Shown here piece after piece: positions 53,261 to 62,011 of a stretch of DNA of 64,000 nt. Origin of the DNA: Bradyrhizobium barranii subsp. barranii (GTDB taxonomy: Bacteria > Pseudomonadota > Alphaproteobacteria > Rhizobiales > Xanthobacteraceae); the NCBI RefSeq assembly GCF_017565645.3, contig NZ_CP086136.1, positions 6,617,501 to 6,681,500 on the forward strand. Reading direction: 5' to 3'. Within the stretch, counting starts at the first letter, position 1. Each line of letters begins with the position of its first letter. The position numbers and the translations under genes were made by a program. The notes under the pieces were generated by a model, which was not told the DNA's origin, did no database searches, and saw only the letters and a list, made by a program, of their open reading frames with translations.

Positions 53261-55417
53261 TCACGGTCGCAGCGGCTGCATCGCGCTCGCAGTTTTGGCC
53301 GCGCGCACCAACTGAAGGAACTCGGAGCGATAGCCGTAAGGATCGTCGCCGCGCGCGGCCGAGGCGATACGGAGCACGTCGTCATAGCCGAACCGGCCGG
53401 TGTGCTTTCCGCCACGTAGAATCTCGCCGAACGCGGCAACACTGGTTGCAAAGCGGGCATCGAGTGGCGCGTCCTCGAAGCGGCCATGTTCCGATGCGCG
53501 ATCGACGGGGGTGCTGACCAGCACGCTTTGATCGGATCGCGGCAGCTTGTAGCGGATCTTGACGAAGGCATATTCGGCCGGCGACGGTGAGTCGCTCGCC
53601 GGGGCTTGCGCACCGTATCTGAGATCGTCGACCACGCGAGGCCCGCCGACAGGCACGATGTCGTAGAGCGCCGTCACGGTTTGCCCCGAGCCGACGTCGC
53701 CGGCATCGACTTTGTCATTTGAGAAATCGTCGCGATTGAGAAGTCGCGTCTCGTAGCCGATGAGGCGATATTCGGCGACGGTTGCCGGATTGAACTCGAC
53801 CTGGATCTTCACATCCTTGCCGATCGGAAACAGCGTCGAACTTGCCTCTTCGACTAGCACCTTGCGTGCCTCGTTGATCGTATCAATGTAGGCAGCGACG
53901 CCGTTGCCGTTCTGCGCCAGCGTCTGCGCCAGCGCGTCGTTGTAATTGCCGGCACCAACGCCGAGCACGGACAGGAAAATGCCCTTTTCACGTTGACGCT
54001 CGACGAAACCTTTCAATTCATCCTTGTTCGTAATTCCGACATTGAAGTCGCCGTCGGTGGCGAGGATGACACGATTGACGCCGCTGGCGTCAAAATTCTG
54101 CTCTGCAAGCGCATAGGCTTGCCTGATGCCTTCGGCACCCGCCGTGCTGCCACCCGCCTCGAGCCGATCGATCGTCGCCAGGATTTTCGCTTTCTCGGAC
54201 ACGGAAGTGGGCTCGAGCGCCGTGCCGGCATTTCCGGCATAGGTCACGATCGCGATGCAGTCCTCGGGTTTCAGCTGGGTAACGAGCATGGCGAGCGACT
54301 GCTTCACGAGCGGCAACCGGTTCTGCGGCCCCATCGAGCCCGATGTATCGATCAGGAAGACGAGATTCGCGCGCGGTCGGCTCGTCTGTTGCAGCGCATA
54401 ACCTTTGACGCCAATGCGAATGAGCTTGCGGCCTTCCGCCCAGGGGTTCGGAAACACGGCAACGTTGGCCCGGAACGGTTCGCTCGCCGATGCGGGGGCT
54501 TCATAGGCATAGGGAAAGTAATTGATCAGCTCCTCGGTGCGAACGGACGCGGCCGGCGGCAGGACATTGCGGTTGAGCTGTGCGCGGACGAACGCGTACG
54601 ACGCCGTATCGACATCAATGGAGAATGTCGAGACGGGTGCATCGCGCGCGAGCTTGAAGGCGTTTTCCGGCGCATTCGCAAACTTGTCGCGGCCGACAGG
54701 CTCGGACGCAGCAGGAGCGTGCTCGCGCTGGTCCCGAAGGACTTCGACCTGCGACAGCAGCTGCGCAGACGGCGCGCGCGCGTGCATTTGATCGTTCCGG
54801 CTTCTAAGAGCGTACATTTCTGACGGTGCCCCCGGCATGAGACCCTGCACCCGGCCGGGCGCCGCCGTGGAAGATGCCTGAGGAGCGAACCGGCCGGCGA
54901 TCTGATTTTCCACGCGCGGCTTGGCGGGAGGCGGCGCCGCGGCAGCCGAAGGCGCGGCGGCTTCCTGGCTGGGCTTTCCGGCCTGAGTGGCGGTTTGGGT
55001 TTGCGTTTGCGGCTGGGCCTGGCTTTCGCTTTCCTGCTTTGCTTGCACTGTCGAAGGAGCTTGAGCGACGTCGTTGCTCGCCACCTTCTGTTCGACGGGT
55101 GCAGCGACGTCCTGCGACTGCGGCGACCGCATGAGATGGAGATAGGCGCCCGATCCGGCAACAATGGAGGCCAGGCTGGCGGCCAGGAGATATCGCGTAC
55201 GCTTCATGACAGTCCTCTCGCGTAACGGCCGCAAGGACGCGGCGGTTCGCTCGATGAGACGGATGTCGGTCGGCATTCCTTGGCTGTCGTCGGCATTTTT
55301 TTCCTCGGCGCTTTTTTGATCGAAGCGCAGCAGCGCCTGTTGCACAGCCGAGGCACGCGCGTCCGGCGCAGGCGGCGGAGGCTCGGGCAAACGCATGATG
55401 TCGTGATCAGTACTCAT
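53261..55417 (-). CDS. Membrane-anchored VWA domain protein (YfbK-like)
   Basis: 718 residues. Residues 1-72 are cytoplasmic and charged, one span lies at about 77-95 (YLLAASLASIVAGSGAYLHL), then a Gln/Ala/Pro-rich linker to about 180. The von Willebrand factor N-terminal domain follows (TFSIDVDTASYAFVRAQL), then a VWA domain with MIDAS motif DTSGSMG and ATDGDFNVG, and a C-terminal DUF3520-like region. The start ATG 55417 overlaps the sigma factor gene by 11 bp, showing coupling. The N-terminal tail plus one span resembles the layout of an anti-sigma factor; that role is inferred. Confidence 0.88.
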   Translation of the reverse strand: MSTDHDIMRLPEPPPPAPDARASAVQQALLRFDQKSAEEKNADDSQGMPTDIRLIERTAASLRPLRERTVMKRTRYLLAASLASIVAGSGAYLHLMRSPQSQDVAAPVEQKVASNDVAQAPSTVQAKQESESQAQPQTQTQTATQAGKPSQEAAAPSAAAAPPPAKPRVENQIAGRFAPQASSTAAPGRVQGLMPGAPSEMYALRSRNDQMHARAPSAQLLSQVEVLRDQREHAPAASEPVGRDKFANAPENAFKLARDAPVSTFSIDVDTASYAFVRAQLNRNVLPPAASVRTEELINYFPYAYEAPASASEPFRANVAVFPNPWAEGRKLIRIGVKGYALQQTSRPRANLVFLIDTSGSMGPQNRLPLVKQSLAMLVTQLKPEDCIAIVTYAGNAGTALEPTSVSEKAKILATIDRLEAGGSTAGAEGIRQAYALAEQNFDASGVNRVILATDGDFNVGITNKDELKGFVERQREKGIFLSVLGVGAGNYNDALAQTLAQNGNGVAAYIDTINEARKVLVEEASSTLFPIGKDVKIQVEFNPATVAEYRLIGYETRLLNRDDFSNDKVDAGDVGSGQTVTALYDIVPVGGPRVVDDLRYGAQAPASDSPSPAEYAFVKIRYKLPRSDQSVLVSTPVDRASEHGRFEDAPLDARFATSVAAFGEILRGGKHTGRFGYDDVLRIASAARGDDPYGYRSEFLQLVRAAKTASAMQPLRP

Positions 55418-55997
55418 CGCCAATGTCCTTCGCGAGACCCGCCTGTCGCCTCACCTCGTGCATGCGGCCGGAGATGGTCGACTCGGAGACGCCCAGGGCT
55501 GTCGCCGCCTCCGCGTGCGTCATGCCTTCGCCGACCACAAGCACGACCGTTTCCCGCAGCAGCGGCGAAAGCCGCGCCAGCTCGCTCGCGAGCCAGCTGC
55601 GACGAAAGAGATCCCGGCCATCCGGCGGCGCCGCCATTTCGGCAAGAACGGCGAGATGGCCCTTCAGGCGCGTCAACGTCGAATGACGCCGATGGTGGTC
55701 ATGGCAGGCGTTGCGCACGATACCGACCAGCCAGGTTGTGAACTTCGCCTCCCCCCTGAAAGAAGCGATCCGTTCCACCAGCGCGCAGCAGACATCCTGA
55801 CAAATGTCCTGCGCGTCAGTCCGGGAGCCGGTCATACGCCACGCAACGCGGTGCATCAGGTCGTAGTGACGCCGCAACAAGGCTTCGAATGCAGCACGGT
55901 TGCCCTGCGTGGCCAGACTGACGAGGTCGTCATCCGTGGCGCCGCCATCCGGCGGCTCAGTCACCTCTGCGGTCATAAGCTGAATGGCGCCCCCCAT
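55407..55997 (-). CDS. ECF-family RNA polymerase sigma factor
   Basis: 196 residues. Region 2 is at about residues 30-100 (FEALLRRHYDLMHRVAWRM, DAQDICQDVC, ASFRGEAKFTTWLVGI) and region 4 at about 130-185 (LLRETVVLVVGEGMTHAEAA and VSESTISGRMHEVR). There is no region 1 or 3, as in group IV sigma factors. Overlaps the VWA gene. Target promoters unknown; autoregulation is usual for the class. Confidence 0.92.
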   Translation of the reverse strand: MGGAIQLMTAEVTEPPDGGATDDDLVSLATQGNRAAFEALLRRHYDLMHRVAWRMTGSRTDAQDICQDVCCALVERIASFRGEAKFTTWLVGIVRNACHDHHRRHSTLTRLKGHLAVLAEMAAPPDGRDLFRRSWLASELARLSPLLRETVVLVVGEGMTHAEAATALGVSESTISGRMHEVRRQAGLAKDIGDEY

Positions 55998-56551
55998 GCC
56001 CTTTCCTCAAAGCCGACAGGATTGAGCAAAACAATTGGGACCGTTACCCGGTCCCCCGGGCAGTCCCGTCCTGGACCGCGACCGCATGCGCTTTATCATA
56101 GTAGTTCCACCCATAAGCCGGGGCGCCGGGAGGAGATTTTCCGGGCATTCACGAATTGAGACGAACGAGACGCCGGAATCCTTGGCCAGGTTTGAAAAAA
56201 TTTCCGGACCGCGCAACACCAGGGCCTTACAGCGCTCTGTGGCGGCAGCAACGCAAGCATCGTGGCGGCGAACACGATCCGGGCGACCATGCCCAGGATT
56301 TTCAGGCGGGTCGGCGTGGCCCGGTCCAATTAGCCTCGCTTCAGCCGGTCGCACACCGGCGAAGGCCAGGAGGGGGGTCGCCAACCGGGATTCTGACTGG
56401 TTGCCTTTCGCGGTTCTTATCCAGTGCGGGGAATACGAAAGCTATCAAGAGAGACGCGAAACAGCCGATCGGGAAGCGAGCATCAGAACGTGTAAAGCAG
56501 CCGATTTGTCAGACTGAAATCTGACCCCTCTCGCAAAATCTTCGAAAAATT
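55998..56551. other. Intergenic region upstream of the sigma factor gene
   Basis: 554 bp without a supported gene. A minus-strand frame (56096-56329) opens with MDRATPTRLKILGMVARIV and AATMLALLPPQ, like a signal sequence, but then changes composition; another frame continues with FSNLAKDSGVSFVSI. This may be a decayed small secreted protein. The sigma operon promoter should be here. Confidence 0.4.
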
Positions 56552-56625
56552 TGGAGCGGGTGAAGGGAATCGAACCCTCGTATTCAGCTTGGAAGGCTGC
56601 TGCTCTACCATTGAGCTACACCCGC
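56552..56625 (-). tRNA. tRNA-Gly (TCC anticodon)
   Basis: 74 nt: acceptor stem GCGGGTG/CACCCGC, D-arm AGCTCAATGGTAGAGC, anticodon loop CTTCCAA (TCC), T-loop GGTTCGATTCC, encoded CCA end. Reads Gly codons GGA/GGG. An IS3-family element lies 75 bp from its 5' end. Confidence 0.97.
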
Positions 56626-56791
56626 ATCACTGGCTCCCTAACACGACCGGGCGGCAGTCTCAACTGCTCCGGACCGGACTTTCCCGCCTTGCGGACAGGC
56701 TAGAGAGCTGGCCCCGCAAATTCGGACAGTAGCTTGAGTGGATTTTCTGCCTGACAGCGGCGAGGATTCTTGCTGCGAATCAGGAGCGAAG

Positions 56792-57097
56792 ATGACGAAG
56801 AAGAGCCGCCGGACGCATTCTCCGGCATTCAAGGCGAAGGTTGCTTTGGCTGCGGTCAAAGGCGACAAGACACTGGCGGAGCTGGCGCAACTGTTTGATG
56901 TTCATCCGAACCAGATCACGATCTGGAAAAACCAGCTCCTGGAAGGCGCCGCCGGCGTGTTTGGGCATGACAAGACATCGGCCGAGACGCCGGTCGATTT
57001 GAAGGCGTTACATGCCAAGATCGGCGAGCTGGCGTTGGAAAACGATTTTTTGTCCGGCGCGCTCACCAAGGCGGGCCTGCTGAGCGCAAAGCGATGA
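56792..57097 (+). CDS. IS3-family transposase OrfA
   Basis: 101 residues. Helix-turn-helix AFKAKVALAAVKGDKTLAEL and FDVHPNQITIWKNQLLEG, then a leucine-zipper-like segment (ALHAKIGELALENDFLSGAL). Start MTKKSRRTHS behind GGAGCGAAG. A run of six T (57046-57051) and the ATGA overlap with orfB allow either frameshifting (orfB is in the -1 frame) or re-initiation to make OrfAB. Confidence 0.93.
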   Translation: MTKKSRRTHSPAFKAKVALAAVKGDKTLAELAQLFDVHPNQITIWKNQLLEGAAGVFGHDKTSAETPVDLKALHAKIGELALENDFLSGALTKAGLLSAKR

Positions 57098-57921
57098 TCG
57101 ACCGCGATCATGATCTTTCTATCGTGCGCCAGGCGAAGGTCCTGAAGCTGGCTCGCAGCACGGTCTACTATGAACCTCGGCCAGTTTCGGCCGAGGACCT
57201 TGCCTTGATGCGTCGGCTCGATGAGCTGCATCTCGATTATCCCTTCGCGGGAGCGCGTATGCTGCGATCGTTGCTGCGGCGGGAGGGCGTATACGCCGGT
57301 CGCCGCCACATCGCGACGCTGATGAAGCGCATGGGGATCGAGGCGGTCTATCGTCGCCCGAACACGAGCAAGCCGGCTCCGGGTCACAAGATCTACCCGT
57401 ACCTGTTGCGCGGATTGAAGATCGAGCGGCCCGACCATGCGTGGGCAATGGACATCACCTACATTCCGATGCGGCGTGGCTTCGTCTATCTCGCGGCGGT
57501 CGTCGATGTGTTCAGCCGACGGGTCCTGGCCCATCGCGTCTCGATCACAATGGAGGCGGCCTTCTGCGTCGAAGCGGTCCAGGAGGCGTTGGCGAAGCAC
57601 GGCAGGCCCGAGATTTTCAACACGGATCAGGGCAGCCAGTTCACCAGCCTCGAGTTCACCGATGTGCTGCTGGACGCGAAGATCGCCATCAGCATGGACG
57701 GCAAGGGCGCCTGGCGCGACAACGTGTTTGTCGAGCGGCTCTGGCGCACGGTCAAATACGAAGAAGTATATCTCCGCGCCTACGACAGCGTGTCCGAGGC
57801 GCGAGCGTCAATTGCCAAGTATCTGGCCTTCTACAATCAGGGACGCCCTCACTCGAGCCTTGACGGGCGCACGCCCGACGAGGCTTACTTCGGCACGCAA
57901 GCTATGGTGATGGCCGCATGA
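57094..57921 (+). CDS. IS3-family transposase OrfB
   Basis: 275 residues with the rve/DDE integrase core: Asp in WAMDITYIPM, Asp in FNTDQGSQFTS, Glu in VFVERLWRTVKYEEVY. N-terminal HTH_21 region YPFAGARMLRSLLRREG. Normally expressed as an OrfAB fusion. Full length with the usual C-terminal YNQGRPHSSLDGRTPDEAY. Confidence 0.95.
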   Translation: MIDRDHDLSIVRQAKVLKLARSTVYYEPRPVSAEDLALMRRLDELHLDYPFAGARMLRSLLRREGVYAGRRHIATLMKRMGIEAVYRRPNTSKPAPGHKIYPYLLRGLKIERPDHAWAMDITYIPMRRGFVYLAAVVDVFSRRVLAHRVSITMEAAFCVEAVQEALAKHGRPEIFNTDQGSQFTSLEFTDVLLDAKIAISMDGKGAWRDNVFVERLWRTVKYEEVYLRAYDSVSEARASIAKYLAFYNQGRPHSSLDGRTPDEAYFGTQAMVMAA

Positions 57922-58091
57922 CCGTCGCCGACGGTTTTGTCGTCGCTCTGGTCGGGCTACGCCCTCCCGACGCAACGACAAAACCGTAAAGCCCCGCGTT
58001 CAGCATAACCCGGCAGGAATCCACTTAAATCCAGCGGGGCGCTGTCCAAACAACCGGGGCCAGCTCTCTAGTTCCCACCCCGGGGCGCCCC

Positions 58092-58120
58092 TTAACGGCG
58101 GCGGGATTTCGTCCTATATT
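58092..58120 (+). promoter_or_regulatory. Candidate promoter of the short-ORF unit
   Basis: TTAACG (58092-58097) and TATATT (58115-58120) with a 17-nt spacer. It begins 21 bp after the IS3-family end and would start transcription near 58127, giving an RNA of about 165 nt up to the terminator. Confidence 0.5.
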
Positions 58121-58155
58121 CAGAGTCCCGAAACCAACGAAAGGAGGTGATCCAG

Positions 58156-58200
58156 TGTCTTATCTCAAGCGCTGTCACCTCGCTGGGATCGCCCGCTAGG
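58156..58200 (+). CDS. 14-codon ORF with an extreme Shine-Dalgarno sequence
   Basis: GTG start, product MSYLKRCHLAGIAR, stop TAG. Its leader AAAGGAGGTGATCC (58141-58154) is complementary to the whole 14-nt 3' tail of 16S rRNA (GGATCACCTCCTTT); AGGAGG is 7 nt before the GTG, an ideal distance. A promoter precedes it and a perfect terminator follows. No larger gene is in frame. It might be a real microprotein, a leader peptide, or an RNA that binds ribosomes. I do not recognise a family. Confidence 0.5.
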
Positions 58201-58260
58201 CTTTGACGAAAGGCTTGGCATCGGGGCGCTCTCAGCCCTGGACCAGCGAGCAAGAAATCG

Positions 58261-58292
58261 GGCGCGACGGGGCCTCCCCGCCGCGCCTTTTT
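58261..58292 (+). terminator. Strong rho-independent terminator of the short-ORF unit
   Basis: GGCGCGACGGGG (58261-58272) pairs with CCCCGCCGCGCC (58276-58287) with one A-C mismatch and a 3-nt loop, followed directly by TTTTT (58288-58292). It ends the small plus-strand unit just before the convergent histidine kinase stop. Confidence 0.85.
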
Positions 58293-58323
58293 CGTGGGTG
58301 GCGCCTGCATGGATGAGCTCCGC

Positions 58324-60738
58324 TCAGGCCGGCGGCTTGCCTGCAAGCACCTCGCGGATCTTCTGCGACAGCTCCGATTTCCGGTACCGCTTCCTGAGCA
58401 GTGCCAGGCCGGGATCGAGATGTCCTTCGTGGACGATGGTGTCGTCGGTATAGCCGGAGGTGTAGAGCACGCTCGCCCCCGGCCGGCGGAGCCGGACGGC
58501 TTCGGCCAATTCCCGTCCGTTCATGCCGCCGGGCATGATGATGTCCGTGAACAGGAGATCGAATTTGACGCCCTGGTCGACCAGCGCAAGCGCGGCTGCG
58601 CCGTCGCTGGCGGCGAGCGTGCGATAGCCGAGGGTGCCGAGCTGGGCGATGACATAGCCCTGCACCAGCGGATCGTCCTCGACCACGAGGATCGTCTCGT
58701 GCCCGCGTGCCGCCGCGGGCGGCTGAACCGGCGCCGTCCTGGCCGGCGCCTCGCCCTTCGACCGCGGCAGGAACAGCCGCATCACCGTGCCGCGCCCCTC
58801 CTCGCTCTCGATGACGACGGTCCCGCCGGTCTGGCGGGCAAAGCCGTAGACCATGCTCAGCCCAAGTCCGGTGCCGCGGCCGACGCCCTTGGTGGTGAAG
58901 AACGGCTCGAACACGCGCTCGCGGATATCTGCCGGGATGCCATGACCGGTGTCGGCCACCGCGATCATCACGAAGGCGCCGCGCATGACATCGCCGTCGC
59001 CGGCACCGCTGGTGCCGTCGAGCTCGCGGTTTGCGGTCTCCAGCGTGAGCCGGCCGCCGCCCGGCATCGCGTCACGCGCATTGACGGCGAGATTGACGAT
59101 CGCCGACGAGAGCTGCGACGGATCTGCCATCGCGGACCAGGCGTCGTCCGCGAGCCGGGTCACGATCTCGATATGCTCGCCGAGGATCGGCTTGAGCAGC
59201 TTCGCGGTTTCGACCACGAGTGCGTTGACGTCGATGTCGCGGGGCTCCAGCGGCTGGCGGCGCGCGAAGGTCAGGAGCTGCGAGGTGATCTCGGCGCCGC
59301 GCGCCGCCGCATCGTCGATCAGTTGTGCGATCGCGGCGAACTCGGGCTTGTCCGCAAGCCCCTCCTGGATGATCTCGATGGTGCCGGTGATGACCGTGAG
59401 CACGTTGTTGAAGTCGTGAGCGACGCCGCCGGTGAGCTGACCGATCGCGTCCATCTTTTGGGATTGGCGCAGCCGCTCCTCGGCCTCGTGCTGCACCGTG
59501 AGGTCGGTGGCCGACCCGCGATAGCCCATGAAGCGTCCGTCCGCCGCGAAGATCGGCTGGCCGTTGACGTTGAAATGATGCATGCGGCCGGCCACGTCGC
59601 GCCCGCGATACTCGAACTTCCGGAACGGCTCGTGGCGGTCCAAGGTCGCCACGTGCGCGCGCCATTTCTCAGGCTCGGCGTCGCGGTCGGAGGCGGCATC
59701 TGTGCGGTGCTTGCCGACCAGCGCCTTGTTGTCCATGCCGAAGGCGCCGGCCCGGTCGGATACGTAGGTGAAGCGATGATCCGGTCCGGTCTCCCAGAAC
59801 CAGTCGGACGCGGTCTCGGCATAGTCGCGGAAACGCTCTTCACTGGCACGCGCGTCCTCTTCGGCGCGCCGGCGGATATTCAGGTCGCGCTCGAGATTTG
59901 CGTTGGCCTCGCGCAGCTCGCCATAGGCGCGCTCGAGGTTCGCGCACATCGCGTTGAAGGCGTCGATCACCTTGTCCAGCTCGTCGGGATCGCGGGGCGG
60001 CCGGCGCTCGAGGTGCAAAGGCGGCGGCGGCCGCGACAGGCTGTATTGGCCGACGAACTCGGCGATGGCGGCCAGATGCCGCGTCACCAGCAGATGGAAC
60101 ATGTAGATGATGAACAGCGAGACGACAAAGGTCTTCGCGGCCTGGCTTGCCAGGATGACCAGGGCCCGGTTCAGCAATTGCTGATAGACCTCGGCCAGCG
60201 TCGCCTCGACATGGAGCACGCCGATCGGGCGTGACGTCCCCTGGACGCTGTAGTACAGCGGATAGTCGCGTGTCACGGCTGAGCGGGTGCTCGGCTCACC
60301 GACCGCGACACGGATCGGATTGGGACGATCGGCGATCTCGCGCACCTCGGCGGCGCGGATGTCGGGCAGCCGCAGGATGCCGTCGAGCTGGAGCTTGAGC
60401 TGGTTCTGGTCGAGATTCCACAGGCTCTCGCCGAGGCTGCCGGTCGTGCTGCGGCCGATCTCGTCGAGCCGCGTCTCGATGACACCGACCTCGCGGTCGT
60501 AGTCGAGATAGAGCTGAAGGGCGGTCAGCATCAGCGTGACGATCGAGGAGAACAGCAGCACGGCGGCCAGCAGGCGCGGCCCGACGCCGCTGCGCGACCA
60601 GTTGAAGATCCGCGACAGCAGCGCTCCGATCATCCCTGGCGCAAATGCAGCGCCGATCCCGTTCAAATCCTGCTTCGCGGCCGCCGGGGGACCGGCGCGA
60701 CTGCTGCGCTTGGAGTCCTCGTCGCCTGCGTTGCCCAT
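58324..60738 (-). CDS. Hybrid sensor histidine kinase with PAS and receiver domains
   Basis: 804 residues. N-terminal span VGPRLLAAVLLFSSIVTLML, a periplasmic sensor part, a second span FVVSLFIIYMFHLLV, a HAMP-like linker, and a PAS domain (FRDYAETASDWFWETG). Then the H-box GGVAHDFNNVLTVITG, N-box NLAVNARDAMPGGG, and G-boxes DTGHGIP and GRGTGLGLSMVYG. The receiver domain has the acidic pair VVEDDP, phospho-Asp in LLFTDIIMPGG, and the Lys in LLRKRYRK. Start ATG 60738 behind GGGGAC; 137 upstream in-frame codons are not conserved. Divergent from a periplasmic binding protein that may present its ligand. Confidence 0.9.
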   Translation of the reverse strand: MGNAGDEDSKRSSRAGPPAAAKQDLNGIGAAFAPGMIGALLSRIFNWSRSGVGPRLLAAVLLFSSIVTLMLTALQLYLDYDREVGVIETRLDEIGRSTTGSLGESLWNLDQNQLKLQLDGILRLPDIRAAEVREIADRPNPIRVAVGEPSTRSAVTRDYPLYYSVQGTSRPIGVLHVEATLAEVYQQLLNRALVILASQAAKTFVVSLFIIYMFHLLVTRHLAAIAEFVGQYSLSRPPPPLHLERRPPRDPDELDKVIDAFNAMCANLERAYGELREANANLERDLNIRRRAEEDARASEERFRDYAETASDWFWETGPDHRFTYVSDRAGAFGMDNKALVGKHRTDAASDRDAEPEKWRAHVATLDRHEPFRKFEYRGRDVAGRMHHFNVNGQPIFAADGRFMGYRGSATDLTVQHEAEERLRQSQKMDAIGQLTGGVAHDFNNVLTVITGTIEIIQEGLADKPEFAAIAQLIDDAAARGAEITSQLLTFARRQPLEPRDIDVNALVVETAKLLKPILGEHIEIVTRLADDAWSAMADPSQLSSAIVNLAVNARDAMPGGGRLTLETANRELDGTSGAGDGDVMRGAFVMIAVADTGHGIPADIRERVFEPFFTTKGVGRGTGLGLSMVYGFARQTGGTVVIESEEGRGTVMRLFLPRSKGEAPARTAPVQPPAAARGHETILVVEDDPLVQGYVIAQLGTLGYRTLAASDGAAALALVDQGVKFDLLFTDIIMPGGMNGRELAEAVRLRRPGASVLYTSGYTDDTIVHEGHLDPGLALLRKRYRKSELSQKIREVLAGKPPA

Positions 60739-61057
60739 GCACCACGTCCCCGGAATGGCGGCACCCTGCTCCGGACGGCGGATCGCAGCCGCGAGCAATT
60801 CGACAGTTGAAATTCTCTCATCACGCGACCTGCGTGGCGATCCTGCCGGCCCATGGGCGGCTTGGCGGGGTCTTGTCTTGCGCCCAGCAGCAGGATTCTC
60901 GCGCAAACTATCACTTCGCGTACTGGAATGACATTGGTTAAATTCCGCAGTCGTCTGCAAGACAAGCGAGCGGTGCGGCCGCCACACGGGTGCCACCCCA
61001 GGTGGATCGCGGCCATCCGAATCCAATGGGAGCAATGCGAGGTAAAGGAGGCGCGTC
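60739..61057. other. Divergent promoter region, kinase and binding protein
   Basis: 319 bp between the two divergent starts. No gene supported. AGTAAAGGAGGCGC-type ribosome binding sequence stands before 61058. No clear dyad identified. Confidence 0.4.
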
Positions 61058-61771
61058 ATGTGGCGGATCATCGTCGCCTGCCTGTCATTGCTCGCCGCCG
61101 GTCCGTCGCACGCGCAGGAGCTCATCCGGCTGGCGCGGATCGCCGACATCCCGGATCAATATGTCGGCGGCGAGATGCTGCGGGCCGTCTACGCCAAGCT
61201 GAATATCAAGCTGGCGTTCGAGGACGTCCCCGGCAAGCGCGCGCTGGCGCTGTCGAGCGCCGGCGAGGTCGATGGCGAGATCCAGCGGATCGGAACACTC
61301 TCCAGCGACTACCCGACGCTGATTCAGGTGACGCCGGCGATCAACTACATCGAGCCGACGGTCTTCGCGACGAAACTCCGTTTCGACGTCGCCGGCTGGA
61401 ATTCGATCAGGGAGTACAGCATCGGCATCGTCCGCGGCGTCGGCTCCTCAGAGGCCAGGACGCGCGGCATGGCCCGCGTCACCGCGACCACCAGCCTCGA
61501 GAACATGATCAGGATGCTCGACGCCGACCGTTTCGAGGTGATGGTCACCGACCTCTTCAGCGGGCTCGTCGCGGTGAGGAAACTCAATCTGCAGACCAGG
61601 ATTGTCCCGCTCTCACCACCGCTGGAGCGCATCCACATCTACCATTATTTGCACGAACGCCATCGCGATCTGGTGCCGAAGGTCGGCAAGGTGATCGCGC
61701 AGATGGAAGCGAGCGGCGAGCTGGCAACGCTGCGCGAGGCGCTGGTCAAACAGGTCCTGAGCACGCCGTGA
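61058..61771 (+). CDS. Periplasmic substrate-binding family 3-like protein
   Basis: 237 residues. Signal peptide MWRIIVACLSLLAAGPSHA with cleavage before QELIRLARI. The body (GGEMLRAVYAKLNIKLAFEDVPGKRAL, and GNLY-like MLDADRFEVMVTDLFSGL) fits the PBP-II fold of family 3 binding proteins. AAAGGAGG lies before the ATG. No permease or ATPase is nearby; the partner is the divergent sensor kinase, so it may be a sensory rather than a transport protein. Confidence 0.8.
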   Translation: MWRIIVACLSLLAAGPSHAQELIRLARIADIPDQYVGGEMLRAVYAKLNIKLAFEDVPGKRALALSSAGEVDGEIQRIGTLSSDYPTLIQVTPAINYIEPTVFATKLRFDVAGWNSIREYSIGIVRGVGSSEARTRGMARVTATTSLENMIRMLDADRFEVMVTDLFSGLVAVRKLNLQTRIVPLSPPLERIHIYHYLHERHRDLVPKVGKVIAQMEASGELATLREALVKQVLSTP

Positions 61772-61781
61772 CGGCGCCGGG

Positions 61782-61985
61782 TCAGCTCGCGCGAAGCCGC
61801 TCACGCAGGGCAACGGCGGCAATCAGCATGCCGACGCACCAGGCCATGACCGCCCGATGAGGCTCGTCTCCGAGCAGCACGGTGATGATGCTCGTCAGCA
61901 GGCACGGCGCGATTGCCTTCCCCGTCCGGCTCATCAGCGCAAGCAGGAACGGCATCGCCGCGATCGATATTTGCAGGACGTCCAT
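61782..61985 (-). CDS. Small hydrophobic protein
   Basis: 67 residues from ATG 61985 (MDVLQISIAAMPFLLALMS), with two hydrophobic stretches (PFLLALMS and AWCVGMLIAAVAL) around a short loop. An ATG 13 codons earlier is possible. The ribosome binding site is weak. Convergent with the binding-protein gene. No known family; could be a shadow, but the hydrophobic pattern is membrane-like. Confidence 0.45.
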   Translation of the reverse strand: MDVLQISIAAMPFLLALMSRTGKAIAPCLLTSIITVLLGDEPHRAVMAWCVGMLIAAVALRERLRAS

Positions 61986-62011
61986 GTCGAAAGACGGTGG
62001 CGCCGAAGACT

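Larger units (their letters stand above)
56700..58071 (+). mobile_element. IS3-family insertion sequence, about 1.37 kb
   Basis: Ends share the inverted repeat CTAGAGAGCTGGCCCCG (56700-56716 and 58055-58071), with further similarity to GGACAG. Contains orfA and orfB overlapping by ATGA. No clear target duplication is visible next to the ends, so the exact outer base is uncertain by a few positions. A 3' internal stem pairs GACGGTTTTGTCGT with ACGACAAAACCGT (about 57932-57989). Both genes are intact, so it may be active. Confidence 0.9.

Noticed and set aside
56096..56329. Small secreted-protein gene upstream of the sigma factor
   Set aside because: Only the first ~30 codons look like a signal sequence; the rest changes frame and composition. 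Left as part of an intergenic entry.
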